Shown piece after piece: positions 1 to 5,018 of a DNA stretch of 5,018 nt. The number at the start of each line of letters is the position of its first letter. Position 1 is the first letter of the stretch. The notes under the pieces are model-generated. The model did no database searches. It had not been told where the DNA came from and was given only the letters and a program-made list of their open reading frames with translations. Source of the stretch: Clostridia bacterium (GTDB taxonomy: Bacteria; Bacillota_A; Clostridia; UBA1212); assembly GCA_017464985.1 (NCBI GenBank), contig JAFTXL010000019.1, positions 1-5,018 on the forward strand, given 5' to 3'. A program made the position numbers and the translations under genes.

Positions 1-1154
1 AGGAAAACTACAACAACTGTGAAGTTATAGCAGTATCAGGAGATGTAGGACAGGGCACAGAGCTTGACGGACTTGAAGAAAAGGCTATCAAAACGGGTGC
101 ATCTAAGCTCTACATCGAAGATCTTAATAAAGAATTTATCGAAGATTATGTATTCCCGACAGTTAAAGCAGGCGCTAAATACGAAGGAGATTACCTTCTC
201 GGTACATCTTTTGCGCGTCCTGTTATCGCAAAGAGAATCGTTGAAATAGCTCTTGCAGAAGGAGCTGACGCTATCTGCCACGGCTGTACAGGTAAGGGTA
301 ATGACCAAGTAAGATTTGAGCTTACTATCAAAGCTTTTGCTCCTAACATGAAGATTATCGCGCCCTGGAGAATCTGGGATATCAAATCACGTGACGAAGA
401 AATCGAATACGCAGAGGCACACAATATTCCCTTGAAGATAAACCGTGAAACAAACTATTCAAAGGACAAGAACCTCTGGCATCTTTCACACGAAGGTCTT
501 GACCTTGAGGACCCGGCTAATGAACCTATGTACAATAAGCCCGGCTTTCTTGAAATGGGCGTTTCTCCCGAAATGGCTCCCGATAAGCCGACATACGTAA
601 AGATTTCATTTGAAAAAGGTATTCCCGTTGCAATTGACGGAGAAAAGATGGACGGCGTTTCAATCGTCAAGAAGCTCAATAAGCTCGGCGGTGCAAACGG
701 TATCGGTCTTGCAGACCTCGTAGAAAACCGTCTTGTAGGTATGAAATCAAGAGGTGTTTACGAAACTCCCGGCGGAACAATTCTCTACAGAGCACACCAG
801 GTACTCGAAACAATCACACTCGACAGAGATACACAGCACTATAAAGAACTCGTTGCTGCAAAATTCGCAGAGCTCGTATACTACGGACAGTGGTTCACAC
901 CTCTCCGTGAAGCTCTCTCAGCTTTTGTTGACAGCACACAGGAAACTGTTACAGGCGACGTAACATTGAAACTCTACAAAGGCAATATGATAAATGCCGG
1001 TGTTACATCTCCGTATTCACTCTATAATGAAGAAATTGCAACTTTTGACGAGGATAATGTATACGACCAGAACGATTCAGCAGGATTTATCAATCTGTTC
1101 GGTCTCCCCATAAAGGTAAGCGCAATGGCAAGACAGAGGAACGAAAAGAAATGA
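1..1154 (+). CDS. argG: Argininosuccinate synthase, 5'-truncated by window edge
   Basis: Catalyses ATP-dependent condensation of citrulline with aspartate to argininosuccinate, the penultimate step of arginine synthesis, in the cytosol. The reading frame is already open at base 3 and runs 383 codons to a TGA. An ATG at 348 is internal, since clear family sequence precedes it. Seen: the early VSGDVGQG segment, the family signature GxTxKGNDxxRF ([12 protein letters not shown], visible residues 94-105), APWR, then [14 protein letters not shown], and a C-terminal synthetase domain with [15 protein letters not shown] sequence ([12 protein letters not shown]). Family members are about 400 residues, so roughly 20-25 N-terminal residues are missing, including the ATP-binding SGGLDTS loop. 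The stop overlaps the argH start (ATGA), which implies one transcript and coupled translation. The promoter and any ArgR site are outside the window. No internal lesion is visible. Confidence 0.97.
   Translation, partial: ENYNNCEVIAVSGDVGQGTELDGLEEKAIKTGASKLYIEDLNKEFIEDYVFPTVKAGAKYEGDYLLGTSFARPVIAKRIVEIALAEGADAICHGCTGKGNDQVRFELTIKAFAPNMKIIAPWRIWDIKSRDEEIEYAEAHNIPLKINRETNYSKDKNLWHLSHEGLDLEDPANEPMYNKPGFLEMGVSPEMAPDKPTYVKISFEKGIPVAIDGEKMDGVSIVKKLNKLGGANGIGLADLVENRLVGMKSRGVYETPGGTILYRAHQVLETITLDRDTQHYKELVAAKFAELVYYGQWFTPLREALSAFVDSTQETVTGDVTLKLYKGNMINAGVTSPYSLYNEEIATFDEDNVYDQNDSAGFINLFGLPIKVSAMARQRNEKK
1135..1140 (+). promoter_or_regulatory. Ribosome binding site of argH inside argG
   Basis: AGAGGA lies 10 bases before the ATG at 1151, within the last codons of argG. 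Together with the 4-base ATGA overlap it fixes the argH start and suggests that ribosomes finishing argG reinitiate on argH. Confidence 0.75.
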
Positions 1155-2599
1155 GTAAACTTTGGGGCGGTCGTTTTACCGCAGGAACCGATAAAAAAGT
1201 AGATGATTTTAATTCATCTATCAGTTTTGACAAGCGTTTATATCTGCATGACATAGCAGGAAGCATTGCCCATGCCGAAATGCTCGGCAAGCAGAGAGTA
1301 ATTCCTGTTGACGCTTCCGAAAAAATCTGCGCGGCACTCAGAGAGATTCTTTCCGACATTCACGCCGGAAAAGTCGAGTTCCGTATAGATCAGGAGGATA
1401 TTCACATGAATATTGAAACTCTCCTGACCGCAAAAATCGGAGCTACCGGAAAGATGCTTCACACAGGACGTTCCCGTAATGATCAGGTTGCGCTGGACAT
1501 AAGAATGTATTTGAAAGATGAAATAATAGAAATATGCAATATGCTTTCAGAGCTTATTAATACCGTTATTTCTATTTCAGAAAATAATCTTGATACCATC
1601 ATGCCCGGCTACACTCATCTCCAGAGAGCTCAGCCGGTTACTCTCGCCCACCACATGATGGCATATTGTCAAATGTTTAAGCGTGACACAGAACGTTTCC
1701 TGAACTGCTATGAAAGCGCAAATATAATGCCGCTCGGTTCCGGCGCCCTCGCAGGAACGACATATCCGCTTGACCGAAAATATGTTGCAGAGCGCTTAGG
1801 CTTTTCAGATGTCACAGAAAACAGCCTTGACGGTGTTTCTGACAGAGACTTTGCTATAGAATTTATCTCAGCTTCGTCTTTGCTTATGATGCATCTCAGC
1901 CGTATGAGCGAAGAACTTGTTTTATGGTCAAGCCATGAATTTGCATTTGTTGAAATGTCTGACACTTACTCTACCGGTTCGTCAATAATGCCTCAGAAAA
2001 AGAATCCAGACGTTGCAGAACTTGTCCGCGGAAAAACAGGCCGTGTATACGGCGACCTGACAGCTCTGCTGACTGTAATGAAAGGAATCCCTCTCGCATA
2101 CAACAAAGATATGCAGGAGGACAAAGAAGCAATATTTGACGCAATTGATACCGTAAAAATGTGTCTCCCGGTTTTCACCGGCATGCTTGCTACATGTAAA
2201 TTCCGCAAAGACAATATGTATAAAGCTTCTACAAAAGGCTTTACAAATGCTACTGACTTTGCAGACTACATTGTAAAAAACGGAATTCCGTTCCGTCAGG
2301 CACATGCCGTAACAGGCAAACTTGTTCTCACTTGTATCGAAATGGATAAAGGTATTGACGATTTATCGCTTGAAGAGATTCGTGAGATCTGCAAGAGCGA
2401 ACTGGAAGAAGGACAGAACCCTGAAAAAATCTTTAAAGAAGATCTGTTTGACGCAATTACAGTTGAAGCATGTGTAAACGGAAGAAATCTCATCGGCGGA
2501 CCTGCGCCGCAGACGGAGTCTGCGGCCATTGCGAAAGCCAAGGAATGGCTTTCGCAAATAATCATACCGAAAATGCTTTCTGAAACATTTGATTTTTAA
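1151..2599 (+). CDS. argH: Argininosuccinate lyase
   Basis: Cleaves argininosuccinate to arginine and fumarate, the last step of arginine synthesis; a member of the aspartase/fumarase superfamily that works as a homotetramer. The 482-residue product starts with the typical MSKLWGGRF. The conserved [12 protein letters not shown] segment, [10 protein letters not shown] (His156, equivalent to the family catalytic histidine near 160) and the superfamily signature [12 protein letters not shown] (276-287, with the flexible-loop serines 277/278) are all present. The start is supported by AGAGGA 10 bases upstream and by overlap with argG. The protein is somewhat longer than the usual 455-470 residues; the excess appears to be at the C-terminus, after the conserved GGPAP (family GGTAP). 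The DNA for that tail contains two strong hairpins (2506-2557). A terminator follows 34 bases after the stop. Confidence 0.98.
   Translation: MSKLWGGRFTAGTDKKVDDFNSSISFDKRLYLHDIAGSIAHAEMLGKQRVIPVDASEKICAALREILSDIHAGKVEFRIDQEDIHMNIETLLTAKIGATGKMLHTGRSRNDQVALDIRMYLKDEIIEICNMLSELINTVISISENNLDTIMPGYTHLQRAQPVTLAHHMMAYCQMFKRDTERFLNCYESANIMPLGSGALAGTTYPLDRKYVAERLGFSDVTENSLDGVSDRDFAIEFISASSLLMMHLSRMSEELVLWSSHEFAFVEMSDTYSTGSSIMPQKKNPDVAELVRGKTGRVYGDLTALLTVMKGIPLAYNKDMQEDKEAIFDAIDTVKMCLPVFTGMLATCKFRKDNMYKASTKGFTNATDFADYIVKNGIPFRQAHAVTGKLVLTCIEMDKGIDDLSLEEIREICKSELEEGQNPEKIFKEDLFDAITVEACVNGRNLIGGPAPQTESAAIAKAKEWLSQIIIPKMLSETFDF
2506..2526. repeat. Hairpin inside argH 3' end (first of two)
   Basis: GCCGCAGAC (2506-2514) pairs perfectly with GTCTGCGGC (2518-2526) around a GGA loop, giving a 9-bp GC-rich stem. 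It lies in frame within argH and encodes the segment just after GGPAP. No T-tract follows, so it is not a standard terminator. Confidence 0.7.
2529..2557. repeat. Hairpin inside argH 3' end (second of two)
   Basis: TTGCGAAAGCCA (2529-2540) pairs perfectly with TGGCTTTCGCAA (2546-2557) around AGGAA, giving a 12-bp stem. It starts 2 bases after the preceding hairpin and encodes part of the argH C-terminal tail ([11 protein letters not shown] region). It is not followed by a T-run. Confidence 0.75.
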
Positions 2600-2633
2600 C
2601 GATTTAATTTGCAGATAATACAGCAGATCAGTT

Positions 2634-2678
2634 AACTCGGGCGCCACCGCTTGTTGCGGTGGCGCCCGAGTTTTATTT
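2634..2678 (+). terminator. Strong intrinsic terminator of argGH
   Basis: A perfect 17-bp inverted repeat (arms 2634-2650 and 2656-2672) with a TTGTT loop and a core of CTCGGGCGCCACCGC, followed directly by TTTTATTT. It lies 34 bases after the argH stop and fits a Rho-independent terminator ending the arginine operon. On the minus strand the run after the stem is weak (AACTGATC), so it appears to act on the plus strand only. Confidence 0.93.
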
Positions 2679-2705
2679 ACAGAGCCACATTATATCAAAA
2701 TACCA

Positions 2706-2733
2706 TTGATTTATGCTATAAACCGTATATTAT
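2706..2733 (+). promoter_or_regulatory. Possible promoter upstream of the decayed gene
   Basis: TTGATT (2706-2711), a 16-base spacer, then TATTAT (2728-2733). Matches are decent, but the region is AT-rich and such pairs arise by chance. It is listed because a terminator sits downstream at 3064-3096, so the two could bound a transcript of about 350 bases. Confidence 0.2.
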
Positions 2734-3034
2734 CCTCAGAAAGATGTTTCTGATTTTACCGTTTCAGAGGAGTTTACAACAAGAGTAGAAGACAATGAAG
2801 ATGACTACATTGATAAAATCTGAAATGTAACAGTTTCGGAAACCGGATTGCAGTTTCATGTCATTGATTATTTTTATTGGATCTACGAATCAATGCATAC
2901 ACCGACTCGGACGACATTTTTCACGCAGATATAAACGGAACAGTGAAAACGAAAAAGAATTGAAGGTTTGTTATGATGCTTTACAATTATTAAAATCTTC
3001 TTTTACAAATTTGGGATACACCTGTATTGATTAA
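2722..3034 (+). pseudogene. Probable decayed protein-coding gene, family unknown
   Basis: No intact gene is here, but translation gives protein-like sequence that moves between frames. Frame 1 from 2722 reads DVSDFTVSEEFTTRVEDNED, meets TGA at 2821, then continues with TVSETGLQFHVIDYFYWIYE. Around 2895-2905 the plausible continuation moves to frame 3 (YTDSDDIFHADINGT), and around 2940 to frame 2 (SENEKELKVCYDALQLLKSS, then NLGYTCID), ending at TAA 3032. An intrinsic terminator begins 29 bases after that stop, where a gene's terminator would be expected. No start codon with a well-spaced ribosome binding site is seen, although AGAGGAG occurs at 2766-2772. Frame 2 stays open past 3034 to 3124, so the original end could be later. 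I do not recognise the family. The alternative is chance open sequence or a non-coding RNA. Confidence 0.4.
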
Positions 3035-3063
3035 TACACATATGACAAAGACGCAGTTCCCAC

Positions 3064-3096
3064 ATATAGTCCCGCATATCACGGGGCTATATTTTT
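3064..3096 (+). terminator. Intrinsic terminator without an intact upstream gene
   Basis: ATATAGTCCCG (3064-3074) pairs with CGGGGCTATAT (3082-3092) around CATATCA: 11 pairs including one G-U, followed by TTTT then CTT. It is the right shape for a Rho-independent terminator on the plus strand. The argGH operon already has its own terminator about 400 bases upstream, so this one probably belonged to the decayed gene at 2722-3034 or ends an unrecognised small RNA. Confidence 0.65.
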
Positions 3097-3100
3097 CTTG

Positions 3101-3138
3101 ACTGAAAAATTTTACATACAGACGTAAAAATCTTCAGT
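3101..3138. repeat. Imperfect inverted repeat upstream of the TtcA-family gene
   Basis: Left arm ACTGAAAAATTTTAC (3101-3115) and right arm GTAAAAATCTTCAGT (3124-3138) match at 13 of 15 positions around an 8-base centre. It lies about 45 bases before the -35 box of the TtcA-family promoter. It could be an operator or a hairpin at the end of an old transcript. No T-run follows on the plus strand. Confidence 0.5.
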
Positions 3139-3181
3139 GACAATATCAATCCGACTCTTGGGGAATAATTCTTTCTTTTCC

Positions 3182-3210
3182 TTGTTTTTTCCACAGCAAA
3201 ATGTCATAAT
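3182..3210 (+). promoter_or_regulatory. Promoter of the TtcA-family gene (extended -10)
   Basis: TTGTTT (3182-3187), a 17-base spacer, then CATAAT (3205-3210) preceded by TG one base away (TGT, 3202-3204), an extended -10 typical of housekeeping sigma factor promoters in Gram-positives. The expected start site near 3217 gives a leader of about 30 bases that contains the only GAGG before the gene. Confidence 0.55.
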
Positions 3211-3228
3211 ATAAAAAATTTTAAAGTT

Positions 3229-3232
3229 GAGG
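3229..3232 (+). promoter_or_regulatory. Ribosome binding site of the TtcA-family gene, long spacing
   Basis: GAGG ends 15 bases before the ATG at 3248, which is longer than usual. An in-frame TGA at 3236-3238 rules out any start further upstream, and no ATG, GTG or TTG lies in frame between them, so 3248 remains the best start despite the spacing. Confidence 0.45.
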
Positions 3233-3247
3233 TTTTGATTTATAACC

Positions 3248-3979
3248 ATGGACAGCAAAGAATCATTAAAACAATTATTAAGCCTTACACGAAAAGCAGT
3301 ACAGGATTATGACCTTATAAAAGACGGCGACAGCGTATGTGTCGGAGTATCCGGAGGAAAAGACAGCATGGCTCTTTTGACCGTGCTTGCTTCCCTGAAA
3401 AGATTTTATCCTAAAAAGTTCGACCTAAAAGCAATCACAGTATCACTTGGCTTTGACGGAGTTGACATGTCTCCTGTCACAAAATATTGTGAAGAGCTTG
3501 GCATAGAGCACATAATTGTCGATTCACACATCAAAGAAATTGTTTTTGACATCAGAAAAGAGCAAAATCCATGCGCATTGTGCGCCAATCTGCGTCGCGG
3601 CGCTTTAAATGACCACGCAAGAAAGAACGGCTGCAATGTTGTCGCGCTTGCGCATCACTATGATGATGTAATCGAAACAGCACTTTTAAGTCTCCATTAC
3701 GAGGGCCGTTTTTATTGTTTCCCTCCTGAAACTTATCTTGAGCGAAGCGAAGTGACGGTCATCAGACCGTTTTTATACGTGAAGGAATATATTCTTTCAC
3801 ATTATGCTTCGCTTGATGTTTTCCCCACTGTGCACAATCCGTGCCCTATGGACAAAACAAGCAAGCGCGCTGAAATCAAAGCTTTAATTAAAACGCTGGA
3901 AAAAGATAACAATATGATAAAAACCAATATTTTTGGCGCGGTAAAAAGAGGCATCTGGCCTGAAATAAGCGGAAAATAA
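3248..3979 (+). CDS. TtcA-family PP-loop ATPase, probable tRNA 2-thiocytidine synthetase
   Basis: A 243-residue cytosolic protein of the TtcA/TtuA group, which adenylates a tRNA base with ATP and replaces oxygen with sulfur. Seen: the PP-loop SGGKDS (35-40), CALC (Cys109, Cys112) followed by LRRG (115-118) as in the TtcA CxLCxxLRRG motif, ALAHHYDDVIET (133-144, TtcA-like GHHxDD), IRPFLYVKE (172-180), a third cysteine in NPCPMD (Cys199), and the closing NIFGAVKRG. In characterised TtcA proteins three cysteines hold a [4Fe-4S] cluster, and all three have counterparts here. Known E. coli TtcA is about 310 residues and makes s2C32; this one is markedly shorter, so the exact tRNA target is uncertain. 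It has its own promoter and appears monocistronic. The start is the first in-frame ATG after a stop at 3236. Confidence 0.9.
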   Translation: MDSKESLKQLLSLTRKAVQDYDLIKDGDSVCVGVSGGKDSMALLTVLASLKRFYPKKFDLKAITVSLGFDGVDMSPVTKYCEELGIEHIIVDSHIKEIVFDIRKEQNPCALCANLRRGALNDHARKNGCNVVALAHHYDDVIETALLSLHYEGRFYCFPPETYLERSEVTVIRPFLYVKEYILSHYASLDVFPTVHNPCPMDKTSKRAEIKALIKTLEKDNNMIKTNIFGAVKRGIWPEISGK

Positions 3980-4116
3980 TTAAATCTGCCGTTTCAGAGA
4001 TTCGATACAGGCAAGAAAGCGGAGAAACATTAATATCTAAATTTAATATTATCGATGCATCCTTGGTAAAAAGCAAACCCCTTTCGGAATGTATTTTAGT
4101 CGGAAAGAAAATGTAA
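3964..4116 (+). other. Start-less open frame after the TtcA-family gene, possible gene remnant
   Basis: A 50-codon open frame overlaps the last codons of the TtcA-family gene in another frame and runs to TAA at 4114. Its translation is protein-like (SAVSEIRYRQESGETLISKF, later SLVKSKPLSECILVGKKM), but it has no ATG, GTG or well-placed TTG start and no ribosome binding site. It may be the tail of a lost gene or simply chance; an open run of this length is not rare. Confidence 0.2.
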
Positions 4117-4128
4117 CGATAATAAGCA

Positions 4129-4162
4129 GCGGGCGGCGCGCCCGTATGTGCGTGCCGCCCGC
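4129..4162. repeat. GC-rich hairpin between convergent genes
   Basis: GCGGGCGGCGCGC (4129-4141) pairs with GCGTGCCGCCCGC (4150-4162): 13 pairs including one G-U, with an 8-base loop. It stands out in an AT-rich gap. It directly abuts the bidirectional terminator and has no T-run on the plus strand, so it may be a transcript-end stabiliser or a second terminator element for minus-strand readthrough. Confidence 0.7.
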
Positions 4163-4211
4163 ATTAAAAGAGGCTGTCTTTTTGTGACAGCCTCTTTTAA
4201 TCTGTTTTTTT
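4163..4211. terminator. Bidirectional intrinsic terminator between the TtcA-family gene and glnS
   Basis: ATTAAAAGAGGCTGTC (4163-4178) and GACAGCCTCTTTTAAT (4186-4201) form a perfect 16-bp stem with loop TTTTTGT. On the plus strand the GC core is followed by TTTTAATCTG and T7 (4205-4211). On the minus strand it is followed by TTTTAAT, 17 bases after the glnS stop. It can therefore stop transcripts from both convergent genes. Confidence 0.9.
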
Positions 4212-4217
4212 ATTCAA

Positions 4218-5018
4218 TTATTTATTAACCTTTGCCCATGTATCCTTCAAACCTACGATGCTGTTGAAAGTATTGTCATATTTTGTGTCCTTGCAGAAAT
4301 ATCCCATTCTGACAAACTGGAATTTCTCCTCAGGTTTTGCGTCAGCAAGAGACGGTTCAAGCTTACATGAAACAATCTTTTTAACAGAATCCGGATTAAG
4401 ATAATCGTTATAAGTCTTGTCCTCTCCGATATCAGAAAGATCCGGAATTGTGAAAAGTCTGTTGTACATCATAATGTCAGCATCAATTGCATGCTCCGCG
4501 CTTACCCAATGAATAGTTCCTTTGACCTTTCTTCCGTCAACAGGCATTCCGTTCCCCGTCTCAAGGTCAGCAGTACAGAGAAGCTCTGTAACATTTCCGT
4601 TTTCATCCTTAATGCTTTCATTGCATCGAACAATATAAGCGCCCATCAAGCGAACCTCTCCGCCCGGCTTCAGTCTGAAGAATTTCGGAACAGGCTCCTC
4701 CATAAAGTCAGAACGCTCAACATAAATGTTCTTTGTAAACGGAATCTTTCTTGTGCCTGCATCAGGATTGTTCGGATTGTTCGAGACCTCAAAATATTCA
4801 CACTTATCATCAGGATAGTTTGTAATTGTCACTTTGAGCGGCTCGGTAACAGCAATGCGTCTTTCAGCAGTCTGATTGAGCTCATCACGAATACAGTATT
4901 CGAGCATTTCAATATCAACAAGTGAATATGACTTAGCAATTCCCGCCATTTTTACAAAATTGAAAATAGATGACGGCGTATATCCTCTTCGTCTCAATCC
5001 GCAAAGTGTAGGCATACG
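4218..5018 (-). CDS. glnS: Glutaminyl-tRNA synthetase, C-terminal half (N-terminus beyond window)
   Basis: Attaches glutamine to tRNA-Gln in the cytosol. Only the last 266 residues are visible, and the frame is still open at the right edge (an Arg codon precedes the first visible Met, so that Met is internal). The visible part begins with RMPTLCGLRRRGYT, which in class I GlnRS follows shortly after the KMSKS-type loop. It continues through CIRDELNQTAERRIAV and the beta-barrel anticodon-binding domains, with GGEVRLMGAYIVR, GRKVKGTIHWVSAEHA, EPSLADA, FQFVRMGYFCKDT, and ends VGLKDTWAKV as in E. coli GlnS. By alignment from memory the missing part is about 290 residues, including the HIGH and KMSKS motifs. 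No lesion is visible. GlnRS is not universal in Firmicutes, many of which use GatCAB instead, so its presence is a modest taxonomic clue. Confidence 0.97.
   Translation of the reverse strand, partial: RMPTLCGLRRRGYTPSSIFNFVKMAGIAKSYSLVDIEMLEYCIRDELNQTAERRIAVTEPLKVTITNYPDDKCEYFEVSNNPNNPDAGTRKIPFTKNIYVERSDFMEEPVPKFFRLKPGGEVRLMGAYIVRCNESIKDENGNVTELLCTADLETGNGMPVDGRKVKGTIHWVSAEHAIDADIMMYNRLFTIPDLSDIGEDKTYNDYLNPDSVKKIVSCKLEPSLADAKPEEKFQFVRMGYFCKDTKYDNTFNSIVGLKDTWAKVNK

Noticed and set aside
348..350. ATG at 348 as the start of argG
   Set aside because: The same frame is open from base 3 and carries conserved ArgG sequence including the GxTxKGNDxxRF signature before this Met.
1982..2305. Minus-strand open frame of 107 codons opposite argH
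   Set aside because: It lies fully inside the strongly supported argH gene on the other strand and its cysteine- and phenylalanine-rich translation resembles no protein family; it is a codon-bias shadow.
2858..3034. Intact 58-residue ORF starting at ATG 2858
   Set aside because: It has no Shine-Dalgarno sequence, and its first half looks less protein-like than the other frame over the same bases; only its second half fits the decayed gene.
3098..3103. TTGACT resembling a -35 box
   Set aside because: No acceptable -10 hexamer lies 16-18 bases downstream; it overlaps the end of the orphan terminator tract and the inverted repeat.
2759..3999. Direct repeat CCGTTTCAGAG at 2759-2769 and 3989-3999
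   Set aside because: Only 11 bases are shared and the flanks diverge, so it is not good evidence of duplication or of mobile element ends.
4491..4925. Plus-strand open frame of 144 codons opposite glnS
   Set aside because: It is antisense to well-matched GlnRS sequence, with no ribosome binding site or recognisable domain; a shadow frame.
1..5018. CRISPR array, tRNA or rRNA gene, insertion sequence, defence or toxin-antitoxin system
   Set aside because: I saw no regularly spaced repeats, tRNA-like cloverleaf, transposase or known defence motifs on either strand.

Overview
The window reads as ordinary chromosome from a moderately AT-rich Gram-positive anaerobe, most likely a gut Clostridia (Ruminococcaceae/Oscillospiraceae or Lachnospiraceae-like). 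This assignment is an inference from protein flavour, codon use, GAGG-type ribosome binding sites, compact intrinsic terminators and the presence of a glutaminyl-tRNA synthetase; I could not run a search.

Layout. Positions 1-2599 (+) hold the last two steps of arginine synthesis: argG (argininosuccinate synthase, N-terminus cut off by the window edge) and argH (argininosuccinate lyase, complete). They overlap by 4 bases (ATGA), so they are almost certainly co-transcribed and translationally coupled: ArgG joins citrulline and aspartate, and ArgH splits the product into arginine and fumarate. A very strong intrinsic terminator closes the operon at 2634-2678. Two strong hairpins also lie inside the last part of argH.

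Positions 2600-3247 contain no intact gene. The stretch holds the argH terminator, protein-like sequence broken by one internal stop and two frame changes (probably a dead gene, 2722-3034), a second intrinsic terminator (3064-3096) with no intact gene upstream, a long imperfect inverted repeat (3101-3138) and a good extended -10 promoter (3182-3210).

That promoter drives a compact TtcA-family PP-loop protein (3248-3979, +), a probable tRNA sulfur-transfer enzyme with all three expected cysteines. Between it and the convergent gene lie a short start-less open frame (3964-4116), a GC-rich hairpin and a bidirectional terminator. Positions 4218-5018 (-) are the C-terminal half of glutaminyl-tRNA synthetase (glnS), whose N-terminus lies beyond the right edge.

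I do not see a new defence, mobile or multi-gene system here. The most interesting material is the decayed gene with its surviving terminator, the hairpins inside the argH coding end, and the compact TtcA-like protein.
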